A DNA stretch of 5,531 nucleotides. Source: an uncultured Campylobacter sp. (GTDB lineage: Bacteria; Campylobacterota; Campylobacteria; Campylobacterales; Campylobacteraceae). The notes beneath the pieces are model-generated. The model was not told the origin of the DNA, did not search any database, and saw nothing but the letters and a program-made list of their open reading frames with translations. This document shows, piece after piece, positions 1-5,425 of this stretch. The stretch's first letter is position 1. Each line of letters begins with the position of its first letter. Both the position numbers and the translations under genes were made by a program. The DNA is taken from contig NZ_CALKZP010000020.1 of assembly GCF_938002845.1 (NCBI RefSeq), positions 1 to 5,531 of the forward strand, written 5' to 3'.

Positions 1-370
1 ATGCAAACGCCACGCTCCAGCCGGCGGCACGCTCGCCCCAAAAATACCCCGCCGCGAGGCATGCCAAAAACCCGCCGTAAAAAGCGCCGAGCGATAAATT
101 TTCTACCGCAAAAAGCAGTAAACTGAGATTTGGATTTTCTACAAACAGCTTGCTTAGCTTAAAATTTTTATACCTTTTGAACAAATACCAAAGCAGCGCG
201 CAAGCCAAAATCGCAAATGCTGCCGCAAAAACGGCGATTCTCGGTGCACCTGCCAAAGGCAAAACCGCCAAAATCAATGCCGCTGCCCACCAATCAAGCA
301 AGAAAACCATCGGCACCGCCAGCAAATACCTCGCCGTCCTGTGAAATTTATACCTTTGCTCCGCACTCAC
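1..370 (-). CDS. Partial multi-pass membrane protein, unrecognised
   Basis: An open frame runs off the left edge without a stop, giving 123 residues from the GTG at 370. The product is strongly hydrophobic. After a basic start (SAEQRYKFHRTARY), one or two membrane spans cover about residues 15-64 with a DWW motif inside the first. A basic loop (KRYKNFKLSK) follows, then another hydrophobic stretch around residues 82-112 containing a glycine-rich FYGGF. I do not recognise the family. GTG is preferred because the two short relatives at 1273 and 3160 begin with ATG at exactly the aligned position, three residues before QRYKF, and because AAGGAG lies 13 bases upstream. The alternative is an in-frame ATG at 394, eight codons earlier and 4 bases after the preceding stop, but it has no visible ribosome binding site. 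Either way the gene is tightly linked to the anchored protein upstream and probably co-transcribed with it. Base composition is richer in GC than the paralogue array. The reading frame is convincing; the function is unknown. Confidence 0.72.
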   Translation of the reverse strand, partial: MSAEQRYKFHRTARYLLAVPMVFLLDWWAAALILAVLPLAGAPRIAVFAAAFAILACALLWYLFKRYKNFKLSKLFVENPNLSLLLFAVENLSLGAFYGGFLACLAAGYFWGERAAGWSVAFA

Positions 371-398
371 TATATCTTGTGTACTCCTTGACATTTTA

Positions 399-1187
399 TC
401 AGGGCATATCTGCCAATTCTTTTATCATACTCTCAACACTTTTGTCTATATTGGTTTTCGTAGTGCCACAGTTATCAAATTCTAAATAGCTAATATTTTG
501 TTTAAGATCTGATTTATGGTTCTCATACCAACTTAATTCTTTATTTATTTGCTCCATAAATTTTTCGTTATCAAAAAGATAGATGTAGGTAAAAGCCAAT
601 TTATTTCTATTTAGAATTATGCCATCTCCATTATATAGATAATACTCATGCTCGCCTACTAATTGAATTATCGGAGTAGTAAATCCCGCACTATTTTTAT
701 CTAAATTTACGCTTATAAATTCCGGCTTCAAAACAATAGGCTTTAAATTGAGTAATTCAAAATAGATATATCTTGATTTATTAAAAGAGATATTTCTATC
801 TCGGTTTATTTCCAATACTTTATCATACGTTATTTTATTGCCGTACCCATAAGCAGCGTAATAATTCAGCATTTTATTATAGATATCTCTGCATTTATTT
901 ATATCCTTGAATTTTTTACAATCATTGCTCCTCGCAGTATAAAGAATTATTTTGCCTTTTTCAAAAAAATCCAAAATCGCTCTTTTATACAGCTCCTCTT
1001 TGGGCAAAATTCTATCCTCTTTTAGGCAGTATCCTTGATTGTATTTGTTGTAGTCGAAAGTAGAAACTATCACGAAGCCTCGCGAAGTGGAGTAGTCGGG
1101 AATTATACGGATAAATGCGGCACAGAGTATTATTATAAGAAGCAGCACTGCGGCTAGGATTTTAAATTTAAGTTTGCGAAATTTCAT
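399..1187 (-). CDS. Membrane-anchored paralogue 1, unknown function
   Basis: Complete 262-residue protein of no family I recognise. A basic start (MKFRKLKFK) leads into one hydrophobic span at about residues 10-28, followed by IIPDYS. This fits an uncleaved anchor with the remainder in the periplasm. A cysteine lies inside the span (IILCAA), but the residue before it is leucine, so it is not a normal lipobox. Residues 30-70 (PDYSTSRG, NKYNQGYCLKE, RILPKEEL) match the two paralogues closely. The middle is unlike them until GFTTPII (168-174) and the C-terminal FDNCG (237-241). Cys54 and Cys240 are the only cysteines after the anchor shared by the intact copies, so a disulfide is possible. The ribosome binding site is AAAGGA, 6 bases before ATG. 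The start codon overlaps the stop of a 29-codon frame as ATGA, suggesting translational coupling. The membrane-protein gene follows directly. A role as an immunity or exclusion factor is only a guess from the array. Confidence 0.88.
   Translation of the reverse strand: MKFRKLKFKILAAVLLLIIILCAAFIRIIPDYSTSRGFVIVSTFDYNKYNQGYCLKEDRILPKEELYKRAILDFFEKGKIILYTARSNDCKKFKDINKCRDIYNKMLNYYAAYGYGNKITYDKVLEINRDRNISFNKSRYIYFELLNLKPIVLKPEFISVNLDKNSAGFTTPIIQLVGEHEYYLYNGDGIILNRNKLAFTYIYLFDNEKFMEQINKELSWYENHKSDLKQNISYLEFDNCGTTKTNIDKSVESMIKELADMP
1144..1187 (-). repeat. 44-base identical 5' block, copy 1
   Basis: The first 44 coding bases of paralogue 1 are identical to those of paralogue 3 at 3039-3082. The similarity continues upstream through the ribosome binding site (GATCCTTTA on the plus strand in both). 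This exceeds the similarity of the gene bodies and points to recent exchange between the copies. Confidence 0.9.
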
Positions 1188-1273
1188 AATGATCCTTTAA
1201 ATGCCGCCAGCGAAGCAAACGCATACTTCGCCGTCCTGTGAAATTTAAATTTATACCTTTGCTCCGCATCCAT
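1184..1273 (-). CDS. Small 29-residue ORF, copy of membrane-protein start
   Basis: A short frame starting MDAEQRYKFKFHRTAKY runs through ASLAAF and stops at TGA inside the ATGA that also starts paralogue 1. Its first residues nearly match the beginning of the membrane protein at 370 (SAEQRYKFHRTARY), with KF duplicated. The match extends in DNA to a CTGGCGG segment. It may be a degraded 5' remnant of a second copy of that membrane-protein gene, or a real leader peptide whose translation delivers ribosomes to paralogue 1. The ribosome binding site is weak (GGGAC upstream). It starts 47 bases after the end of the frameshifted paralogue. The conserved reading frame and stop/start overlap argue for translation; the short length and lost membrane spans argue for a relic. 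Confidence 0.4.
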   Translation of the reverse strand: MDAEQRYKFKFHRTAKYAFASLAAFKGSL

Positions 1274-1320
1274 CGGTCTTAAGTCCCATAAATTTTTTAA
1301 TGAAATTAATATTAGAGAAT

Positions 1321-2086
1321 TTAGCGCCTCTCTATATCTCTACCGCCCAAATAATATTCTTCCAGCGGATAATTTATATTGCCGCAGTTATCAAATTTAA
1401 AACCTTTTCCGATACCGACTACGGCATTTTTTCTCTCTTTATAGTATTTCTTCACGATAATAAAATTTCCTCTCTCTCGTATCGCACAGATACTCCGAAT
1501 GGTTAAATTGCATATAATTGCCGTTAAATATAGCAAATTTATCAAGAAACAAAGTACCTGTGACTTCTTTCTCGCCACCGCCAACCCTAACTATCGGTCT
1601 GTCAAATCCAACGCTCGTATCTTTCAAATTTATTTTTAAATATTTCTTCGGATCGGTTTTTTTAGCCTTTAAATCTTTCATCAGTATCTGCTCGGTCGTT
1701 TTTCCCTCTTGATAATATTTTTCTAATACCTCAAAACAATTTGATAAGTTTATATTTTCTAGTTCATAGTATGCAACCTCGTATCTACTGGACCAAAGAC
1801 TACCGAAGGTTTTCAACCTATAAGCATCAATCATCCAATATAGCTTTACATCATAGTCCAAATATGCCCCGGCTACTCTTTTATATAGCTCCTCTTTGGG
1901 CAAAATTCTGTTTTCTTTGAGGCAATAGCCCTGCTTGTATTTGTTATAGTCGGAAAGAGAAACGACAGCGAAACCTCGTGAAGTGGAGTAATCGGGAATT
2001 ATACGGATAAATATGGCGCAGAGTATTATTATAAGAAGTAGCGCTCCAGCTAGCACTTTAAATTTAATAGACCTGTAGAATTTCAT
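1321..2086 (-). pseudogene. Membrane-anchored paralogue 2, frameshifted
   Basis: Second copy of the anchored family. The intact 5' part (2086 to a stop at 1439) encodes 215 residues: anchor at about 11-29, then IIPDYSTSRG, GYCLKE with Cys55, EELYKR, a diverged middle and GFDRPIV (160-166). It then ends abnormally in DTRERKFYYREEIL. The missing C-terminus is present in another frame: from about 1470 down to a TAA at 1321 the sequence reads GNFIIVKKYYKERK, then FKFDNCGNIN, which matches the ends of paralogues 1 and 3. Adding one CT/AG unit in the CT tract at 1470-1478, or losing one base there, would join the two into a 255-residue protein, close to the 262 and 266 of its relatives. The truncated form lacks the conserved DNCG cysteine. 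The ribosome binding site is AAAAGGA, and the start overlaps the stop of the 49-codon frame as ATGA. It could be a true pseudogene, a phase-variable gene or a sequencing error; the homology is clear. Confidence 0.82.
1470..1478 (-). other. CT/AG tract at frameshift point
   Basis: A run of alternating C and T (four and a half units, read as AG on the coding strand) sits where paralogue 2 leaves the family reading frame. One extra unit restores the frame as T-R-E-R-G-N-F and yields the full DNCG-containing C-terminus. The tract is short for efficient slippage, so variable expression is possible but not strongly indicated. Confidence 0.55.
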
Positions 2087-2232
2087 ATCAGTCCTTTTCT
2101 ATCCATCCATTCGTTAGAGGCTAATTTTTTCGGACCAGGAGGAGTTTTCTTCCCCCACAAATAATAACTCAATATATCGGCTCCGTAATTACCCTCTAAG
2201 TCTAATCTTAGATCAGTTTCTTTTTTGCTCAT
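2083..2232 (-). CDS. Small 49-residue protein, unknown
   Basis: Complete 49-codon frame beginning MSKKETDLRLDLEG, continuing YGADILSYYLWG and a KKTPPGPKK linker, and ending NEWMDRKGLI. A good ribosome binding site (AAAAAGGA, 6 bases of spacing) precedes the ATG. The stop overlaps the start of paralogue 2 as ATGA, so the two are very likely co-translated. It is soluble-looking: charged ends, one short aromatic stretch, no signal peptide and no membrane span. It occupies the place taken in front of the other two paralogues by the QRYKF-type small frames, but is unrelated to them. I do not recognise it. It could be a partner (for example an antitoxin-like or adaptor peptide) or the surviving C-terminal piece of a larger protein whose front was lost; the proline-rich linker before a compact tail is compatible with the latter. 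Translation is well supported; function is not. Confidence 0.65.
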   Translation of the reverse strand: MSKKETDLRLDLEGNYGADILSYYLWGKKTPPGPKKLASNEWMDRKGLI

Positions 2233-2281
2233 CTCTTATCCTTTTTCGGTTACATTCGTTAAGATAAAATTTCGACTAACT

Positions 2282-3082
2282 TTATCCGCCGTGAATCCAC
2301 ATATCCAGTTCCTGTTCCGCCGGAGCTTTGATATCAAAATTTATATTTCCGCAATTATCGTATGAGAATTTACGTCGCAAATGCTTCATATGAATATAAG
2401 CCAAGACTTTGTTAAAGTTTTCTAAACTCTCATATCCGCTTTTTATTGCCATTAAATTTTTAATAACATTATATTCAATGTAAAAACTTATATCATCGAC
2501 ATCAACATAATTCACAAAAAATTGATTTTCTTTAATTAAAAATGATTTTTCTAAAAACATTTTTCCGTTATGAAATGGATTTTTCTCTTCCGATAAGATA
2601 ATAGGCTGTCTAAAGCCTAAAATTTCATCCTTATACACAAAGTATTTGGATAGATCGGAGATATCTATTTGCGTCTTGTCTTTTATCTCATAATCAAAAC
2701 TCTTTCTATCGGTATTTTCAACTAAAAAATCAAACCAGTTTTCTTCATTAAAATCGCCGATTAGATAGAGCTTGGAGATGCGCGCCGTATAAAAACTATG
2801 GCCGAAAATTTTTATATCGTGCTCGTCGATAATGGTATTTCGCAAAATTTCATAGTCGTGATATCTTTTAAAATAATTTATAGCGGCATTTCGAAGTAAC
2901 TCTTCGTTGCTCAGAATTCTATTCTCTTTTAGACAATATCCCTTTTGATATTTGTAATAGCCAAAAATAGTAACTACGCAGGAGCCTTGCGAAGCGGAGT
3001 AATCGGGCACGATGCGGATAAACAGGGCGCAGAAAAGTAGCACTGCGGCTAGGATTTTAAATTTAAGTTTGCGAAATTTCAT
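2282..3082 (-). CDS. Membrane-anchored paralogue 3, unknown function
   Basis: Complete 266-residue family member and the first of the array in the direction of transcription. MKFRKLKFKILAAVL is identical to paralogue 1, but the hydrophobic span (about residues 10-25) is four residues shorter, lacking the LLIII-type stretch. It is followed by FIRIVPDYSASQG, GYCLKENRIL with Cys50, a diverged middle rich in Asp, Tyr and Phe, GFRQPII (156-162), and the C-terminal YDNCGNINF with Cys243. The topology expected is one N-terminal anchor with a periplasmic body. The ribosome binding site is CTAAAGGA, 6 bases before ATG. The first 44 coding bases are identical to paralogue 1, implying recent duplication or gene conversion at the 5' end, while the body has diverged heavily. 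A 22-codon QRYKF frame ends 9 bases upstream, and the next gene (49 codons) starts 49 bases downstream. Family membership within the array is certain; biological role is unknown. Confidence 0.88.
   Translation of the reverse strand: MKFRKLKFKILAAVLLFCALFIRIVPDYSASQGSCVVTIFGYYKYQKGYCLKENRILSNEELLRNAAINYFKRYHDYEILRNTIIDEHDIKIFGHSFYTARISKLYLIGDFNEENWFDFLVENTDRKSFDYEIKDKTQIDISDLSKYFVYKDEILGFRQPIILSEEKNPFHNGKMFLEKSFLIKENQFFVNYVDVDDISFYIEYNVIKNLMAIKSGYESLENFNKVLAYIHMKHLRRKFSYDNCGNINFDIKAPAEQELDMWIHGG
3039..3082 (-). repeat. 44-base identical 5' block, copy 2
   Basis: Partner of the block at 1144-1187. It covers the start codon and the beginning of the anchor coding region. Homologous recombination between the two copies would delete or reshuffle the intervening paralogue 2 and the 49-residue gene. 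Confidence 0.9.
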
Positions 3083-3091
3083 TACGATCCT

Positions 3092-3160
3092 TTAGGCGCC
3101 GCCAGCAAGGCTAGCACGCCTCGCCGCTGCGTTAAATTTATACCTTTGCTTCGTGTTCAT
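3092..3160 (-). CDS. Tiny 22-residue ORF, QRYKF type
   Basis: Short frame beginning MNTKQRYKFNAAARR and ending ASLAGGA with a TAA nine bases before the start of paralogue 3. It aligns with the starts of the membrane protein at 370 and the 29-residue frame at 1273: same start position, the shared QRYKF, then A-A/T-A-R/K. Only a weak AGGGCG precedes the ATG. It is best read as an eroded remnant of the same membrane-protein start, or as a leader peptide. It is the first frame of the putative operon; no confident promoter is visible between it and 3535. Confidence 0.28.
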   Translation of the reverse strand: MNTKQRYKFNAAARRASLAGGA

Positions 3161-3535
3161 CGCCCTGAGCTTTTAAATTCGAGATAAATTTACGCGATGC
3201 TCAAAGTTTTTCTATCCGTACCAACCCCCTGCGCCGCTAAATTTCATATCTCGCGCCGCTAAATTTTAAATTGCCGTAGCATTTAAATTTAAATTCTCGC
3301 CGCGCTCAAATTCCTCTCGGCACGGCGCCAAAAATTTCAGATAAGCTCTAAAGCCGCAACCTTAGTTTTATGCCCGCAAGCTTTAATCGCGCCGTAAAAG
3401 GTCAGTCTGCCGCGTAAAATTCAGCGGCGCGGCAAAAGGGGAGCTCGTCTCATAAAACGGTGCTGCATAAAATTTAGCCACACAGCAAAAAGCTACTTCG
3501 CACCACAAAATTTAACCGCGCGGCGCCAAAGCTTG
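3161..3535. other. Gene-free spacer of 375 bases
   Basis: No frame with a credible start, ribosome binding site or protein character was found on either strand. The stretch alternates AAATTT words with GC-rich words such as GCGCCGC, typical of campylobacter intergenic DNA. It contains a direct repeat (3231-3244 and 3253-3266) and an inverted repeat (TGCCGCG at 3408-3414 against CGCGGCA at 3428-3434). It must contain whatever ends transcription of the DUF4139 gene and starts the paralogue array, but neither signal is clear; read-through from the DUF4139 gene cannot be excluded. Confidence 0.6.
3231..3266. repeat. Two copies of a 14-base direct repeat
   Basis: GCGCCGCTAAATTT occurs at 3231-3244 and again at 3253-3266, with starts 22 bases apart. 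Its half-words are common elsewhere in this window, so it may be only a local duplication of a favoured intergenic word. Confidence 0.6.
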
Positions 3536-4975
3536 TTACTTCTTCGGTTTGCTTAGCTCATAGCCGAAGTGGATCTTTTTACTCTCGCCCGGCTTTAGCT
3601 CAAAGTCCCAGCTAAGCAGTCCGTCCTTGCCGAGGCTACTCTGCTCGGGCGAGTTTTTCAGCGCCACCTTTACGTCCTCATGCGTCGAAACGGGCGCTCG
3701 CTCTTGTAAAACCACGTTCCAAGCGCGCCTGGAGCCGTTTTTGATCTCGTATTCCCAAGCCATGGAATTTTTGCTTTCGCCGCCGAAAAAGGAGTTTTTC
3801 GTAAAGTTGTTCGCCTGCTCCTTTTTGACTTCGATCAGGCTGTTTTTGCCCAGATATGCCGTAGCCTCGGAGTTTGCGGCAAAGCCTAGATGCACGAGCC
3901 CGATCTGCACGCCGTCGAGCTTTATTAGCGTTTCGCTCTCCTCTATGTTTCTTACGGGGCTAAATTTAGCTCGCACGTAGGCCGCCTCGCTGCCGTAGCC
4001 GTCGATGAGCAGATCAAATTTCGCATCCAGGCTCTGTTTATCGAAGCTAAACTCGCCCGTCTCGCCCGCTTTGAGGCTTACGCCGCTGATTTTCCACGCC
4101 TTTGAGAGCGAGTTTTCGATATTCGCGCCCGTCCTTGCATACGACGATCTAGCCTCCATCGCAGGCGCGACCCTATCCATAGTCGCCGTCTCTAGCATCA
4201 CATCCTTTTTATACGCCGCCGCGGGCGCCGGCTTTGCAGGCTCGCCCTCGTACCATGGATAAAACGGCTGCGGCGCGGTCTGCGAGGAGTATTCGTAAGG
4301 ATACAGCGCGATCGTTAAATTTGCTAGCTCCGCGTTTAGCGGATTTTGCACCGAGAGTTTTTGCGCGACCTCGATTTTGCCGCTTGCAAGATCGGCAGAG
4401 AGCTCGTTGTGCGTGTAGGCGCTTACGTCAACGGGGTAGCTGATCTTAACGAAGCTCGGATCGCAGCCAAAGTTTGCGTTTAAGCGACGCTCGTTTTTGA
4501 TGTGATATTTTGAAATTTTCTCTTTGAGCTTTCCGATTTGCTCGTCCGTCTTTGAAATTTCGCCCGCTACAAGCAGGACTTCGTCGTAAATTTTTTGCGA
4601 ATCCGCCTTTAAGCTCGCCAAACTTCTATCTTTTAAGCTCGCAAAATCGCTTAAAAAGCGCTGCTGCGCTTTAAGCGCGACCAGGCGGTCGTTCAGCTCG
4701 CGCAGGCTTTTTTCGTCCGCTTCTTTTTTGGCGAATTCCGCGTTTTTCACGGGCTCGATCTCTCCCAAAGATAATTCGCGCACCTCGCAAGAGCTCGCGA
4801 TCTCGATGCTGCGGATATCCAAGTACTCCGGCACGTTCACGCTGAAGTTTGATTTTTGCGCGCCGAAGTTTTGGTACAAGAAGGCGGAGTTCGCGTAGAT
4901 CTCAAGGCTATTTTCCTGCGCGCTTAAATTTACGGCAAGCGCCGCAGCTGCGCTTAAAAGCACTATTTTTTTCAT
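3536..4975 (-). CDS. Exported DUF4140/DUF4139 domain protein
   Basis: Complete 479-residue protein. Residues 1-19 form a clear signal peptide (MKK, hydrophobic run, likely cleavage after NLSA before Q20), so it is exported to the periplasm or outer membrane side. Residues 24-75 resemble the short N-terminal DUF4140 domain. About 76-160 is a charged, Lys/Glu/Leu-rich stretch expected to form a coiled coil, and the rest is the beta-rich DUF4139 domain. Its usual signature is at the end: EYEIKNGSRRAWNV, ERAPVSTHEDVKV, then a GLLSWDFELKPGESKK segment leading to a FGYEL close. A Pro/Ala-rich linker lies at 234-255. Cys63 and Cys171 are the only cysteines and could pair across the coiled coil. The architecture is that of the family sometimes annotated as mucoidy inhibitor MuiA-like; the molecular activity is not established. 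AAGGAG sits 5 bases before ATG. The gene stands apart from the paralogue array, separated by 375 bases, and has much higher GC. Confidence 0.9.
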   Translation of the reverse strand: MKKIVLLSAAAALAVNLSAQENSLEIYANSAFLYQNFGAQKSNFSVNVPEYLDIRSIEIASSCEVRELSLGEIEPVKNAEFAKKEADEKSLRELNDRLVALKAQQRFLSDFASLKDRSLASLKADSQKIYDEVLLVAGEISKTDEQIGKLKEKISKYHIKNERRLNANFGCDPSFVKISYPVDVSAYTHNELSADLASGKIEVAQKLSVQNPLNAELANLTIALYPYEYSSQTAPQPFYPWYEGEPAKPAPAAAYKKDVMLETATMDRVAPAMEARSSYARTGANIENSLSKAWKISGVSLKAGETGEFSFDKQSLDAKFDLLIDGYGSEAAYVRAKFSPVRNIEESETLIKLDGVQIGLVHLGFAANSEATAYLGKNSLIEVKKEQANNFTKNSFFGGESKNSMAWEYEIKNGSRRAWNVVLQERAPVSTHEDVKVALKNSPEQSSLGKDGLLSWDFELKPGESKKIHFGYELSKPKK

Positions 4976-4993
4976 TTTCGCTCCTTAAAAATT

Positions 4994-5030
4994 TTACGTA
5001 ATTGTAACGATAAATTTTGATTTTTATGCT
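4994..5030 (-). promoter_or_regulatory. Probable promoter of the DUF4139 gene
   Basis: On the minus strand TACAAT (plus-strand 5001-5006) matches five of six bases of the sigma-70 -10 box. It is preceded by AT-rich DNA (ATAAAAATCAAAATTTATC) of the kind that replaces a -35 box in campylobacters. Transcription would begin near 4994, leaving a leader of about 19 bases containing the AAGGAG site. No operator is evident. Confidence 0.45.
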
Positions 5031-5170
5031 TAAAATTCGGAGCGAATTTTAAAATTCCGGTCCTACCGCCCGCTTTGAAATTTTAAAATTTCGCCGCCGT
5101 AAAAACTCCGCCGCAGAGGCTAAAATTTTACCGCTGCTAGCGCTATATAAGCTTTGTTGCTCGCGAAGCC
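5031..5170. other. AT-palindrome spacer upstream of hairpin repeats
   Basis: No gene was seen here. Two perfect AT palindromes are present, GAATTTTAAAATTC (5044-5057) and GAAATTTTAAAATTTC (5077-5092), followed by mixed intergenic words. Together with the repeats to the right, this makes the 556 bases upstream of the DUF4139 gene non-coding. Confidence 0.5.
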
Positions 5171-5327
5171 AAACTGATAAATTTTAAAATTTTGCGCAGC
5201 AAAATTTCTGACTATCTTTCGCGGAGACTTCGCAAGCGTCTTAACGCTTGCTCGTATTGCTCCGCTCAGGTGCAGGGAGTGCTTGCACTCCCGCTCGCAA
5301 GGATGAGCTTAGCTCGTCCGCGAATTT
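5171..5327. repeat. Modular hairpin repeat, unit A
   Basis: First of three related units. It opens with AAACTGATAA, then a perfect hairpin (5187-5207; 9-bp stem, GCA loop). Next comes a unit-specific insert with a 20-base hairpin (5232-5251; 8-bp stem, CTTA loop) enclosed by an outer GCGGAG/CTCCGC stem (5221-5226 with 5260-5265). It ends with GGGAGTG-CTTG-CACTCCC (5275-5292), the linker CTCGCAAGG, a GGATGAGC/GCTCGTCC hairpin (5301-5319) containing one T-G position, and the linker GAATTT. The element looks non-coding. Orientation is unknown, because perfect hairpins read the same from both strands. Confidence 0.8.
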
Positions 5328-5425
5328 AAACCGATAAAAATGCAGGCGTTAGCCTGCCGTAACTTTAGCGGGGCGTGGGGCAGAGCCCCGCTCGCAGGCT
5401 CGGATCTTGTTCGAACCGAGAAGTT
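5328..5425. repeat. Modular hairpin repeat, unit B
   Basis: A 98-base unit with the same linkers but different stems. It opens with AAACCGATAAAAAT, then the hairpin GCAGGC-GTTA-GCCTGC (5342-5357) and the linker TAACTTTAG. A GCGGGGC/GCCCCGC hairpin (5368-5374 with 5385-5391) follows, then the linker CTCGCAGG, then an eight-pair hairpin with one A-A mismatch (5399-5406 with 5413-5420, built on CTCGG/CCGAG), and the linker GAAGTT. It has no reading frame of interest. Confidence 0.8.

Noticed and set aside
150..489. Plus-strand small frames at the left end
   Set aside because: They lie opposite the partial membrane-protein gene and the end of paralogue 1. The minus-strand reading shows real membrane spans and the QRYKF homology.
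1120..1130. Lipoprotein lipobox in the anchored paralogues
   Set aside because: The cysteine in the hydrophobic span follows leucine or phenylalanine rather than Gly, Ala or Ser, and lies within the span, so lipidation is unlikely.
1321..1584. Separate 87-residue minus-strand gene starting MAVARKK
   Set aside because: Its N-terminal part is an out-of-frame reading of paralogue 2. Only the last 49 residues match the family, so it is the shifted tail of that gene.
3408..3434. Intrinsic terminator of the DUF4139 gene
   Set aside because: The 7-bp GC stem has a 13-base loop, is not followed by a clean T run in the transcript direction, and lies about 100 bases after the stop codon.
3519..3535. 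GC-rich palindromic words just after the DUF4139 stop as terminator
   Set aside because: GGCGCC and CCGCGCGG are self-complementary without room for a loop. No stable stem followed by T residues can be drawn.
3627..4443. Plus-strand open frames opposite the DUF4139 gene
   Set aside because: They are antisense shadows of a clear, complete coding gene, with no ribosome binding sites or protein character of their own.
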